From Formicarius rufipectus (taxonomy: Eukaryota > Chordata > Aves > Passeriformes > Formicariidae), in NCBI GenBank assembly GCA_013399695.1, contig VXAU01004742.1, forward strand, positions 40,065 to 104,064: a stretch of 64,000 bases of DNA, written 5' to 3'. Every line of letters begins with the position of its first letter. Positions within the stretch are counted from its first letter, which is position 1. A program made the translations under genes and the position numbers. Under the pieces are notes generated by a model. It was given only the letters and a program-made list of their open reading frames with translations. It had not been told where the DNA came from and ran no database searches. Positions 1-22,649 of the stretch are shown here, piece by piece.

Positions 1-620
1 GAGCAGGGCGCCCTCGCCGCGGCAGCCCCGGCCCCGCTTTGCGCAGCACACCCCGCGGCCGAGGCGGCCGGCCATGCCGAGGGGGCGGACGGTGCCTCTC
101 ACGGACGCGGACACGGGCGTGCCTCCGCCCGCGGCGGACTCGGCGAAGTTCTCACGGACCTGCCCAAGCCGCGACACCCGCCCGCCGCCAGCGCTACCCC
201 TACCAGGAAACCCGCCCGGCTCCTTCGCCGGCGGCTCCTCCTTCCTCCCCGCCCCGCCGCCGGCCAGCCCGGAGGGGCGCGGCGCGGAAGAGCCGGGCAC
301 GGGTGCAGCTGCGGGCCGGGAGCTGCGGGCCGGGAGCGGCGACCCCTGGCAGGACACCCGACCTGCCGGTCAGACAGGGGCACCGCGCCCCTGCCGCATC
401 CCAGACGTGTCCCCGGGAGTGATGCTCCTCGCGTTCCTGGTGGTTGGAAGGCTGCGCGGCTGCCGAGGGTCGCAGCACCCCAGGGAAGGCGCACGGATCC
501 AGTCTGTTCGGGGCTCTCCCCCGCGACACAGCCGATGGAAACAGGGATGGTCCTGACCCAGCCCGGTGCAGGGAGGGAGGGAGCGCAGGCCATCCCGGGT
601 CTTCTGAGTCATGTGTATCT
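1..620. promoter_or_regulatory. CpG island, candidate promoter of the next gene to the left
   Basis: The first ~400 bases are very GC-rich and dense in CpG, and the density falls off by about 620. This is typical of a vertebrate housekeeping-type promoter and first exon. Several overlapping open frames of 75-160 codons exist on both strands, but they are what high GC produces and none resembles a known protein. In human the gene beyond the 3' end of C5orf22 is PDZD2, which here would be transcribed leftward from about this point. Assignment to the PDZD2 promoter is inference from synteny; no PDZD2 coding sequence is visible. Confidence 0.55.
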
Positions 621-1230
621 GGGATGTGGGGAGGAGGGCACACTTCACACACTTGCTGTCACCGTTCAAGGAAAACGCGATCTGGTTACCCGGAAGCTTG
701 AGAGACCTTCATAAACACTGGTGGCTGCGTGGCAGGTCCTCAGGGGAGCCCTCAACAAGAAAAAGTTTGGCTGTCACGGAGCGGCCAGGGCCACAGCAAG
801 CTGCTTTGGACATTGGAAGTGACAACCACCCCTAAGGATTGCTGTCTCCTGACAGAAATAGCCGGAGCTGCGGGAGAACTGCGAGGAACTAGAAAGAACT
901 TTGAGGCTGAAGAATACAAATTGAAAGGAAACCAGGCTATATTCACTCTTCTACCTCTAGAATAGCCTGTGCTTCAGAAGTAGAGCAGAACATGGGCCAA
1001 GAAGTGTTACAATGCACTCAATCACAGAGGAGCAAGGAGAGCTCTCTGTGGATTGCAGAAAGAACTTTAGGTTCAAATATTCCCCACAAGATTAAAACCC
1101 AAACAAGGTTATATGTTTATACAAAACCACGATGTTTTTTATTTTATTAATTGTAAAAGGGACAAAGAGGGAAGGAAAAATAGAGAAAAGTTGGGAAACG
1201 CTAAGGTTACTTGAAAAGCATAACAGTATT
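621..1230. other. Intergenic, no feature recognised
   Basis: Ordinary unique-looking sequence of falling GC, with an AT-rich stretch near 1,130-1,200. No repeat family, RNA gene or conserved coding frame is recognised. Confidence 0.5.
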
Positions 1231-1700
1231 TTAGCACCACGTTCTAACTTTCTGCTGAGATGCGGGGGGCAAAGCAGTTCCTGCCTTTCTGCTTCCTCCT
1301 GCCTCTTGTGATGGCTGTCTCTGGCTTCGGGAGGTCTGGCAGCTTGTTAGAATGCAGGCTGTGGAATGCAGCCACGATGCGTTGTCCCTGCCGCTCACGT
1401 TTTCGCCGTGTTCCAGTCGGGCAGCCGCTGGGCAGTGCGAAGTCACGATTCCAGTCCCGGCAGGCAGCGCCTTCGGCTCTCAGGAATATGGTAGGGATGC
1501 AGGAGCAGGATTCTCAGAACTCAGGCGTGTAGCACGGCTGGTTTCTGTTCTCCCCGGGCTGGCAGCGACTCAGGTCCCGGTCGTAGGTTTCGCAGGTGGT
1601 GGTGAGGAGGGGTGCGGAGGGGAAGAGTGGTCGGCTCCACTCTCCCCAAACGGAGACACCTGCGGAGTCGGTGCCCTCTCTTCCCCTCCCCTCCTCTCCT
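1231..1700. other. Moderately GC-rich, CpG-containing block
   Basis: CpG content rises again between about 1,330 and 1,660, including a G-rich run near 1,590-1,630. It could be a shore of the island at the left end or an unannotated non-coding exon. The open frames on both strands (70-116 codons) look like chance. No function is assigned. Confidence 0.35.
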
Positions 1701-1789
1701 AATTTTGAACAGTTACTGCTTCACCTTCTATAGGGCTTAAGACCAGTTCGTTTTGCACGTAGCCTTCAGGTGTTCAAAGAGATAAACAG

Positions 1790-2060
1790 ACGGAGCATTT
1801 TTGAAGCATTTTTTTTCCTATGTATCAGGACTTTACAGCCCCATAAACCCTCAGGACTTCAATATCCGCACAGACCCTGACACACTCCTCTCCCTCCAGA
1901 CCTCCAAAGCACCTTCAGATCCCCCATATCCCCTCTAGATCCTGACACACCACAATCCCTCCAGAGCTCCCCATAAGTCCCTGAGACGCCAATATCCCCC
2001 CAGCTCCTGATACACCCCAGTCCTCAACCCAGGTATCTCTACAGGGCATGCCCATCGCGC
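1790..2060. repeat. C-rich degenerate tandem repeat
   Basis: Phrases of the type 'ccctgacacac', 'ccctccaga', 'ctccccataagtcc' and 'aatatcc' recur in rough order about every 35-60 bases, as in a decayed minisatellite of C/A-rich units. No unit is perfect and the number of copies cannot be fixed by eye. The strand with the Cs is the plus strand. Confidence 0.45.
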
Positions 2061-5000
2061 TGAACCGTGCCCCGCTCTGACATCATAAAATTACTCCTGT
2101 AGAACTGTGGACATCACTAAAAGGGAGCGCTTGGAAGCAGACTTGGAAGATGCTGTGATTTGCAGACTACTGTGGTGGATAGTTTGTTGTTTTGTTGTTG
2201 GGTTTTTTTTCTTCTTAACGTTATATAATGTGATATAAAATATGACAAGGACTCCTCCTGGAAGAAAAATACAGAAGAAATTAAGAACAATAAATCACCA
2301 ACTCACAATTGTTGTTTTAGACAGTATTTTAGTGTCCAAATTGACAATAATTTTCTTGTTCTTAGCAACTGTTAGTAGATTAAAATTTTTAATTAAAATT
2401 TATTTTTCTCAAATATGTAAGCTGGAACATTTTGATCTTATTTCAAGTAATGTATTTAATTTTTACAGATGAAATTATGTGCATTCGTACATTTCCTTAA
2501 TTTTAAAAAAGTTTAAAAGACTACACATTGAAGCAAACACATTAAAAACATTAGCATTGTCGAATAACTAAGTATGAAAAAATTGAACAGACTAGTAAAA
2601 TTAGATAAAAATGCTGAAGCTTCATTATTGCCAGTGAGACATAGGGGAGGTGAATTTTTTTTAATTGCCTAAACAATAATTACCAATTATGAATTATAAA
2701 ATTAGGCACAAAAATTATACATCAAAACGTAAAATGGAGAAATGGATTTTGGAGGGAGTATCTTTGGTGTGTTGGGAAGGACATAAGACAAAAAAAGAAG
2801 GAGATAATACAGCACATTTATATTTAGAAATTTCTCCTAAAAATACCTTTAGGTAAGCAGACTCTTGTCTGTTTCCAGTCACTTTTGAAAAGTTTTTTGG
2901 TCTGTGTCAGGCATTTACCAGGGTTTCTCCTGACACCTGAAGAACCACAGGCAGCAGCAAAGATAAACTTATTAGTGGGAATTCATCCCCTGTAGCATTC
3001 AGTGCTTTAAAGGTGTTTCTTCTCCACGGGGCCAGACTTAGGCATTTTGTTGACATAACGGTTCTTCTTTGGTCCTCTTTTTTCAGCTTGTACCTAATTA
3101 TGGGGGCATTTGGCAACAGGCTTAAGCAGCACAAGTGTATAACTAGCTCTTTAATAAGACATCTAGTTTGATGATTTTAGTGTTACTTGCTCTGCGTTGT
3201 GCACAAGGTTATGACTTAAGTAGGATATACAATATTGGCATTAGAGGTGGCTAAAGCAAAATATTTAATACTACAACATTTAGGGCTCAGATGTGTCTTG
3301 TGCCTTTTGTATTTTTGAGACTGAATATTGGATTGTTGTCTGGAGTCAGAAAATATCAAATGAATTTTAATTTTGCTTAGAAGCAAAAGAGAATGAAGGC
3401 AAAGGAGGTAGGTTAACAAGCAAAAAAAAAAAAAAGGCAGGTGGAAGGGGAAGGAAGAAAGGAAGAGAGGTTCTTACCTTCTTGAAATATGAGAAACAGA
3501 AAAAAAGGGAACTTATAGAAGTACTTCTATTCTTCTTCACTGTCTAATGATATATGGAGTGGCTTGTTAGAAAAGAAGGAAAAGCATCCATAACCTTATC
3601 AGAGGCAGAAATTTTAATCTGCAGATTTTATTCTGTCAAATTTCCTACAAAAACCAGTGTTCCATATATATTTTATAAATGTATTTCTATCATTGCGATT
3701 TATAAACAAGGAAGTAAAAAATCTTATTAGTGAAGTTATTTGTATTTGACATAATACTGAGCTGCATTGAAACTTTTGGACTATCTGGGAAATGGAAGTC
3801 ACTAATGCATCAGCTTTTTGACTTGCACTTCTCAGAAACTTCAATGAGCTAGATTTGAGCAGTCCCATATTTACTTGAACTAAATTAACATTTAGAGGCA
3901 TGGAAACAAAATCCATCCATATTTCATTTTAGCTATAGGCATTCACAAAATGCTGCACTTAAAGGAAAGGACAAATTCAGGGTTTGAGGAAGGACTGAGA
4001 TTTATCATATCAGCATTGCCTTTGGAGAAGCATTAGCATAATGTCCTGACTGAGGAGGACCAGCCGTCTTTCAGTTTAATTACTGGCCTAGAGCCAAGGT
4101 AGGGAGTGACTCAGAGAAGCCAGTGGGCTTACTGAAACAAGGGGGCATCTAAGTTTGGGCAATTTGAATTATAGAAATTATAGCAGAAATTCAATATTTA
4201 TAGGATTTGGGTAGCTGGTAACCTGTACCACCTTATGGTGAGAAAGTAAGTTGAAGTGAAGAAAGCCTTAAGACAGGCTTTGATACATTAAAGTCAGGCA
4301 TTTGACTTGGCTGTTAGCGTTCAGAGCTGAACAAAATCATGTAGTGGGGAAGGATCACCTGGTGCAGGGCAGAGTGTTCCAGAAGGCTTTTGTACACCTT
4401 GGAGTCTTACTAAATTCATGTTTCTGGAAATTACAAGGGTGGCTGGAAGAGAGGCTGGGTAGCAAACAGAGCACAAAGACATAAACATTAGAAAAGAATG
4501 TAGTATAGTGATATTCAGCATAGCATCTCAGCTCCATATTAATAATTCTGCTGGAAGATGTTTCTTGACTAACTGACACTGTACATTGAATAAATGTGAG
4601 GTTTAGTGTTTCTTTGGGCAGGTGATGAAAGGACATGTGTTAGACATGTTTTGGGAGGTCTAGCCCTAAGTTTGCACATAATGGACCTCATTCTGTCAAG
4701 TAGTGAAAGACAAAAAAGTTGTGAAAGACAAAGACAGGTATAATATTTTATTGTTTTGCTAAGGGCCTTGAGTAAAACTACACGCTAATAATTCTGATAA
4801 AGGCATGCAATCCTGTAAGAATGCAGTCCCCTGTGGTAGAAGATGTGCAAAACCATTAGGACATTTATGGAAACTGCTGAAAATATTTAACTAGCGTTTA
4901 GTGAGGGAAGGCTGGAATAATGTGTCTCTCTCCAGTGAGATGGCTGCTTTCTTGAGAGGGCTAAGTATCCCCATTTGAAATTGTGTATGCTCAAAGCGAA

Positions 5001-5690
5001 TTGCAATTAAGCTGTAAAAAAATACCCAACCACAACACAGAACCAGACTAAAATTCAGATCAGACCCTTTCTTGGATATTTGGGGATATGGTGAGCAACA
5101 GCTTTCCTTTGCAGAAGAGAGCTACTGTATCTGAGAGAGAAGGGCGATGAGAGTCCCTCTAAGTCTGCAGGGACTTGAGCACCAGTGAAGGGATTCAGCA
5201 CTTTTTGTGAGCACTGCTTGTGACACAGAAGCAGGGCAACCAGCAGCTCACATCCTCAAAGACAGGTCAGGAATTAATATACCTTTGTGGGGGTGCTATG
5301 ATACTCTGTTGGGACCAGTATAGACCCAGCCAGACTGCCTCTCTGCCAAGACAGGTCTGTGGCTGAACCTGATGACAGTGATGAGGAAGTCTGTGCCAAG
5401 GCAGGAGCTGGGACTGGGTTTGCTGAGTCCCTGATTTGCCATCTACATTTGGGTGTGGGAGCTGCACCACGGCTATGGGGACAGAGAATTTCCTCCTGCA
5501 AGAGACACTGAAAGCTAAAGGCAGAAAACTGGGGTCTTTCATTCTCTCTCCTGATGGTAGATGGAATATGCAAAGGGTTTGTGGCAGTGACGGGGACAAG
5601 AGGGGCCATTAAGCAGAATAGGAGGGGCCCTTCTAGGTGCTGCCCACTGGATGCATAAGGAGACAGGACTCATATCCTGGGTGTCCTTGG
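2061..5690. other. Intergenic, AT-rich, nothing recognised
   Basis: The stretch is AT-rich from about 2.2 to 5.0 kb, with a purine-rich tract at 3,420-3,475. From about 5,080 to 5,640 base composition is more balanced, which may mark an old unclassified repeat. No coding frame, RNA gene or named repeat is supported. Confidence 0.45.
3420..3475. repeat. Purine-rich low-complexity tract
   Basis: An A run is followed by alternating G/A clusters (aaggaagaaaggaagagagg type). It is simple low-complexity sequence with no further function claimed. Confidence 0.7.
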
Positions 5691-5692
5691 AA

Positions 5693-5835
5693 TGGAATCA
5701 TAGAACTAAGTTGGAAAAGACCTCTAAGGTCATCGAGTCCAACTGTTAACCTAGTACTGTCAAGTTTACCACTAAACCATGACACTAAGTGCCACATCCA
5801 TACATCTTTTAAATACTTCCAGGCAAGGGTCTCTT
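5693..5835 (-). mobile_element. CR1 LINE 3' fragment, reverse orientation
   Basis: The segment begins with the reverse complement of the avian CR1 3' tail ('gaatcatagaa'), followed by the characteristic 'aagacctctaaggtcatcgagtccaac' region (only partly quoted here) and the 'taagtgccacatcc' block. Homology fades after about 5,835. It is an old, 5'-truncated copy. Confidence 0.85.
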
Positions 5836-8290
5836 CTCCTACGAGTGACCTTGTTGGAGAATTATTTTCTTCTTCCACAGTAGCAGCACAAAGAAAATGT
5901 TTATGCAGGTGACTCTTCAAGCCCCGCAGTCCAGCTCTGCCTGAGACTAGGGTGACTGACTCACAGTGGAGTTACTAGGGGAAGGGAGAGAGCTGCCAGA
6001 GACAAAATCCTCAAGGAGAGGAAGAAATAGTAACAAAAGACATGATAACCTCAGCCCTCTGACTCATCCCCTTTCCATTTTTCTTGAATAAGCTAATTTT
6101 GTTCAAGAGTGACAAGCTGGGAAACCGCCACGTGGCCGGGGCGCAGAGCTCATGATGCACAGGGAAGACAGACACCGCTCAATGTATTTGGTTTAAGGCT
6201 CTATTTCACACTACGGAAATGTGTGATAGTTTTACCGTTTATATCCAAACGTTCAGGTTGATGGTCTTGGAAGCTGAGCCACAATTAAGACAGAACTATC
6301 TCTGCCTATCTCTTCTGCTGAGGTTTATCTACAAATATCTGTAAATGCTCTCCAAAGTGGGCATCCTAACTCCTCAGCAGTGCCAAAGGGAGCAGCAGTG
6401 CTGGCAGGGGCATCTAGCTCCAAGAGATAATAAGAAGGTGCTGTCTTACATGGTGCTGCTATGCTACATCCCTCAAGTAAATTTAGTTTTAATGGGCCTT
6501 TGTGTCCCATCCTTACAGCACTGATTAGAAGAGTTAAGCATTACTATTCATGGTCTTGTTCTGCAAAATAGATACTGAAATAAGTTGAGAGGACATTAAA
6601 GCATACAAAGGGAATGGAGGATTTTATATATGTGGTTAATAAATAAGCCATATACAAAAGTAGCAAGAAACAGAGATACCTCTTTATAGTTTGGCTGGAT
6701 TACTTTTTGCCAAAGTGAAACACAACTTTGCAAGTGTCCTTAATGTAGAAATAAATGTCTCTAATTAGGTAAGATTGGTATTTTCTGGAGTGTATTACAC
6801 AGTCTGTGTTTGTCATACATTTCAGAAGATAACAATTTGACATTAATATACAAAAACTGTACTTGAAAGGAAGATTTCTTAAATAAGGTGGATAGCAAAT
6901 AGAGATTTCATGATGTTACTTTAATTTGGCAGAACGACAGTGAACACCTGTGTGTAAGCTGGCACTGGCAGGGTACAGGAACAACTACAAACCCACAGAC
7001 AAAATGTGAAGAGTATTTTTGTTACCTCACCAACAGAGGAATCCCCAAAGCAGCACCCAGGCAGAGATGCAGACACTGCTGAGTTTTGTCCACGCTAAAG
7101 GTTCCCCCACCTGGATCCCTCAGCCCTGGCTGCCAGGCAGTGTTTTGCCCTCTTGTGCCCAGGTTTTCCCCAGGGCTCTTGCCTCCCCACCCATGGCTGA
7201 GGGGGTCAGCCATGCCCCATGTTTTTTTTTGCTGGTGGCTTTTTTTTTTTTGTTCTCTACAATCTTATGCAAAGCCTAGTAAGAAGCATCTCTAACTTTA
7301 AAAAAAAAAAAATCTTTACACAAGCACCACATGATCTGAATGCACTTCATTTCTATCTGCAATGTATGGCTGTTTATAATTTATGAAGCATTAAGGAAAT
7401 TGGTTCCAAGGCTAGGCATGTCTTTGTGATAGATGTGTCACATAAACACCAAGAAAATAGGCCCATGGTCATGGAATTTATTCTACTGGAAGAAATATTT
7501 TTAAATAATTATATATTTACAATCTGCAATATAGTTATTTTATATCAACAGCAGCAGTAGTAAAAAACTGTAAAAGTGCACAAAGTCTCTGTTGAGCAAA
7601 GAGTAATGTTAGCAAATGAACTTAACTATTTCAGAAGAAATTACAAGCAAAATGTATTCATAATAAAAGACAATATTCTAGGTGTCATTTTTTCCTTCCT
7701 ATTTCAGTTTCATTCCCAAACAAATCCTGTGGGTTTTTTTTTTCCTCTGAAAGTGGCCGTTTTGTCTATAACTATATTGATTTCTAAATTAAATGGTTCT
7801 GAAACTGTTATTTTCCAAACAGCAATATGGAAATGAGCAAAAATTTAGTACAGAAGGTTTTGCTGCTGACTTCAGTGAAGTTAAATCAATTCAACTTCTT
7901 ACAGGATTCAAAAGATAAAAGCATGCATATGCACACATATTTTTTTAATCCTCAAAATTATGTAAGAGTGAAAATACCAAGCCAATGTCTGTTCATTAAG
8001 GATATTATCTGAGTTACCAAAGAAATACTAAGGCAAAAGAAGACCAGTATTAATGAAAGAGTATGAATATAAACAATATTTTGTAGATGGGGCAGAAGTC
8101 ATAAGCAGCTCTACAGAAATGAGAGGTTCATCTCAAACACAACAGTTAAGAGAGATCACTATGTAAGCCTACAGTCTTAAGGGCATTATTCAGATAATTT
8201 GTTAAAAGATACAGTACAGGAACAAATCTGTTACCAAACTCAATAATAATAATAAAAAAGTTTAATTACCTAAAAGAATGCTATTTATTT
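5836..8290. other. Intergenic / downstream of C5orf22, nothing firm
   Basis: This is mostly AT-rich sequence. There is a short GC-rich spot with a CACGTG E-box near 6,128-6,150 and a GC-rich block at about 7,030-7,220 whose open frames (63-86 codons) match nothing known. Poly-T and poly-A runs flank 7,220-7,312. The left part is intergenic. How far the C5orf22 3' UTR reaches into the right end is uncertain. Confidence 0.4.
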
Positions 8291-8305
8291 TAAGAAATTA
8301 TATAT

Positions 8306-8311
8306 TTTATT
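8306..8311 (-). terminator. Candidate poly(A) signal for C5orf22
   Basis: An AATAAA hexamer on the minus strand lies about 300 bases downstream of the C5orf22 stop codon. A second AATAAA follows at 8,284-8,289. Several other AT-rich hexamers exist further left, so the true 3' end is not settled. Confidence 0.3.
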
Positions 8312-8511
8312 TTTTTACAGACACAAATCAGGCAAAAAAGCCGTTTTATAGACAAAAAGTCGTTTCTCTTGCACCACTTTTAAGAAGACAGTAAAAATTA
8401 AAATCACAGCGCTACTCTGAACAAAGTCAAACAAGTAACAAACAGTTCAAATGCAGCAGACTTGGAGAAAGCAGTGGAACTCAAAACTAGCTCCTGGTCA
8501 GCTTGGGTTCT

Positions 8512-8526
8512 AGTGCCACCTGCTGA
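8512..8526 (-). promoter_or_regulatory. Candidate CTCF binding site
   Basis: On the minus strand these 15 bases read TCAGCAGGTGGCACT. They match the CTCF core consensus CCASYAGRKGGCRSY at 14 of 15 positions, with only the first base off. The site lies about 90 bases beyond the C5orf22 stop, probably in its 3' UTR, at the border with the intergenic region. Occupancy is not shown by sequence. Confidence 0.4.
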
Positions 8527-8612
8527 AATAACAGTAGGTTTCCCCTTGCAACCATAGCTAATATACAATTTAAATTAATCCACTGTATTAGTGAGCAATA
8601 TGTGAAGCAAGT

Positions 8613-19700
<11,088 letters not shown>

Positions 19701-19718
19701 CCGCCTTCCCACCGCCAG

Positions 19719-19740
19719 CAGGATTGTGCCCAGGTGGGTT
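19719..19740 (-). repeat. 22-nt perfect match to the nearby CR1
   Basis: These 22 bases are identical to 20,167-20,188 inside the CR1 copy to the right, in the same orientation, with no further homology on either side. They lie 18 bases upstream of the presumed C5orf22 ATG, within its 5' leader. Confidence 0.8.
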
Positions 19741-19896
19741 ACCGCCGCTCTCTCCCTCCCTCCTTCCAGGCGGGCGGTGCTTCCTTCCGCAGCGCCTCCC
19801 TGCGCTTTCCTGTTCCGGAGCCGGGGCGCTGCGGGCAGGGCTGGCCTGGGCAGCAGCGGCACAGGGGCACCAGGTGGGCACCGAGGGGCTCCGTAT

Positions 19897-19914
19897 GGGC
19901 TGGGCTGGGCTGGG
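19897..19914 (+). other. G-quadruplex motif
   Basis: Four GGG runs are separated by three identical CT loops (GGGCTGGGCTGGGCTGGG). This satisfies the canonical G3N1-7 rule. It lies on the plus strand between the C5orf22 first exon and the DROSHA side of the shared promoter. Folding in vivo is not shown. Confidence 0.7.
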
Positions 19915-20070
19915 CTGCCCGCGGCGGGGGCTCCCGGGTGGGCTCGGCGCTGCTGCTGCTGCTGACCGGGGGGCACGGCGGGGGAGAGCTCTCGGTGTGG
20001 GAAGCAGGGCCAGGCCGGCCCTACCGAGCCCTGCCCGTGCTGCCGTCCGTCTCGTCGGGAGGCCGGGAGT

Positions 20071-20545
20071 GATAGAATCACCGGGTGGGTCAGCTTGGAA
20101 AGGACCGTGGTGAGGCGTCTGCTCCGACCTCCCTGCTCAGGCAGAGCCATCCCAGAGCACACGGCACAGGATTGTGCCCAGGTGGGTTTTGGATATCCCC
20201 AGTGAGGGAGACTCCGAAACCTCTCTGGGCAACCTGTTCCAGCGCTCGGTCGCCCGCACGGTAAAGAAGTTCTTCCTCAGGTTCAGGTGGAACTTTGTGT
20301 GCATCAGTTTCTTCCCATTGCCTCTTGTGCTTTTGCCCTGCAGCCCCGGGAAGAGCCCGGATGCATCCTCTTGGCACCTCTGTTTTAGATACTCATGGAC
20401 TTTGATGAGGTCTGCTCCCAGTCGGCTTTTCAAAGAGGTGTCAGTGCCCGGTTGCGCTCAGAGGTGCCTCTGCAGGGGGAGACGACTTTGCTCGATCTCT
20501 TTCAGGGAGCGGATGTTGCTTTCATGTGCAGCAGCTCCAACCAGC
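20071..20545 (-). mobile_element. CR1 LINE, reverse orientation, with ORF2 3' end
   Basis: Reading leftward it ends in the CR1 3' tail ('gattctat') at 20,071. The minus strand translates without a stop from 20,433 to 20,137 into the C-terminal ORF2 motif ('FFTVRATERWNRLPREV') typical of bird CR1. The right boundary is approximate. It abuts the CpG island and so lies in the first intron or 5' leader region of DROSHA. Confidence 0.9.
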
Positions 20546-22649
20546 TCAGTACATCTCCTCTTTTAGGTGACAGGAAAAGAGAGTTTGTCCTTTTTTGTGT
20601 TTTTGAACTTAATGTGACCAGAGTTTGCAGCAGAGGGAACTTTAAAATAATTCAGGCATTTAAAATAGTTTTGTGTGTTTTTGATGTCTTTTTTTTCCCA
20701 GAGGTGATTCTGTGTATTCTGAAGGAGTGAAATTAAGGTTGTAGAACCAGAGCAGTTCTCTGGCACTGGGGACATCTCAGAGCCTCTTTAAGAGACAGCT
20801 GATAATCTGATAATGAAGACCCTTTGTTTGAATGCTGTAATGTGTTAAAAAGAAACACACTTTACAACAAGGCACTGTGGTGCAGTGACCTTTGCTTTAA
20901 TTTACGGTTTAGATCAGCCTGTTTCACTAAAATGTGTATGTAAGTGTTAGGAAAGCCTAAAACAGTTTTCTGTCACAAACCTGAGCTGTGTAAGAGCATG
21001 ACAGGAGAACTAAAGTGATAATGATTCAGCATCTACTGGATTAGAAATAATAATGACAAAAGATTGCATTATTGCCATACAAAATAATGAAAGTTGATGT
21101 TCTCTTTTCCCCCCCGTTTCTTTTTGGGAGCCTTTGCAAGGTTGGAGGGTACCGAGCAGGTACAGACTGACTGGAAGGAAGAAGTGGCTTTATACCATTG
21201 TGGCTGCTACCTGCTATAATTCTGGGATTCTCCCTTTGGCCTTTGATTGTTCTGGAGAGAGAATGAATATCTCTGCCACCAATTCCTGTGGCTCCCATTA
21301 GCCCTGCAGGTGTAAGGAGAGTCTTAGGGTTCTCTTGATTCCTTCTCATTGATGTTAGTTCTTTTTGCCTCTGTTTCTTTTCCTTTCTCCTTCAGTTCAC
21401 TGAAGTTGTCTGCTTTCTCTCATCAAGAGCTACATCTTTTGCTGCAGTGGCACTGGAATGCAGCCAAGAGTAGTGTTCTGAGCAGTCCAGGTTGGCCATG
21501 TTGTGCTATAGCAGGTTGGAGAAGATTCTGTTCAGGTACTTCAGCATCAGCAAAGCCTCAGTAAAAGGGAGGCTTTGCTTTCTTCTTCTGGTAATCTTTC
21601 AAATTACGTGTGTGTCTCCCCTTTCTTTCTTTCACTTCTCTTTATGGAAAACAGGATTTGACTTCTGGAACTGCTTAGCTAATTTTTTCACTCTACCGCT
21701 ATTCCAGACATAAATTTTTTAAGTGTTGTTGTTTTTTTTTCTTTCCCTTTTTTCGGTTTTGAAACTTAACATTGTAATTAAAGAATCTATTTTAACTGAT
21801 GAAGCACAGTGGCTTTTCATTTATAAACAGTAATACAATGCCTTAAATACATGCATAGCTTTGAGCAAAGCTTAAGCCGACTTGAAGCGGTGGCAATTGC
21901 TGAAAGGTACCAGGGTCAAGAAGGCAACTGAGAGATTTCTTGGGAACCATTTATTTCAATGAAAGTAAAAGATTAGCACAGTTTGCACGAAATTTTCCCT
22001 GTAACCTGTAAGATTCTCTTCCACAAAATATACCTACCTCACTTAAAATACTTTGAAAGGTCTGTTGAATTCAGTCCTTTAGTAAATTTGGGAATCAACT
22101 GTGAACGTAAGTTACTACTATCTCATTTAAAATCTACATGATTTGTTGGACCAGGTAACTTGCAGTGAGGTGTTAGTCAAGTTATTCTGCCCAAAGTTTA
22201 AAATTGTGTTCTATAGAGAACTCGTGGTTATGCAGCTTTGGATGACAACTGCATTTGTTAGTAATGAGTGGTTTCTTTGGTATGGGGTATCTGGAGGTTT
22301 TATATCAAATGTTGCTTGTTTCCTTGACCAGTCATCATATCAGTAATTTGTTGAAATTAGCATTGCCCTAAGTCAGAAAGTGTGGTTTAGCTTGGGCTCT
22401 GGTTTAAAGACAGTAGAGTGCTTCCATTCATTACAGGCTTAGAGTAATAAAAAGGTCATAAATGACCTGTACTAGAGCTCTGAGAAGCACAAAGCTCCTG
22501 GTGAAAGTGAGTGGAACATTATTGACTGCTTCTGTTAAAAGAAACTGCAGAAACTGTAGTTTCTAGAGCAAAGGTGTAGCTCCTGCAAATGTATTAAGGA
22601 CAACTTACAAAAATTGTATGACACTGGACTTTGATTTTCCTCATTAAAG
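20546..22649 (+). other. DROSHA 5' region before the first coding exon
   Basis: This should hold non-coding first exon(s) and an intron. A strong pyrimidine-rich acceptor at 21,370-21,395 and a donor 'cag|gtactt' at 21,536 bound a possible 140-bp leader exon. No repeat was recognised in the rest. Confidence 0.45.
21396..21535 (+). other. Candidate DROSHA 5' UTR exon
   Basis: It is preceded by a long T/C tract ending in 'ctccttcag' and followed by 'ttcag|gtactt'. If spliced to 22,650, an internal ATG would open a very short upstream frame that ends at the TGA of 22,651-22,653. The evidence is splice-site quality only; no homology is claimed. Confidence 0.25.

Noticed and set aside
39..701. 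Overlapping open frames of 75-164 codons on both strands at the left end
   Set aside because: They arise in all frames of a CpG island, have low-complexity Pro/Arg/Gly translations and match no known protein.
5375..5445. C/D-box snoRNA-like pattern (GTGATGA ... CTGA)
   Set aside because: No convincing terminal stem or conserved guide region was seen, and the location is intergenic.
20137..20433. 98-codon minus-strand frame as a host gene
   Set aside because: The translation is the C-terminal ORF2 region of CR1, so it is part of the repeat.
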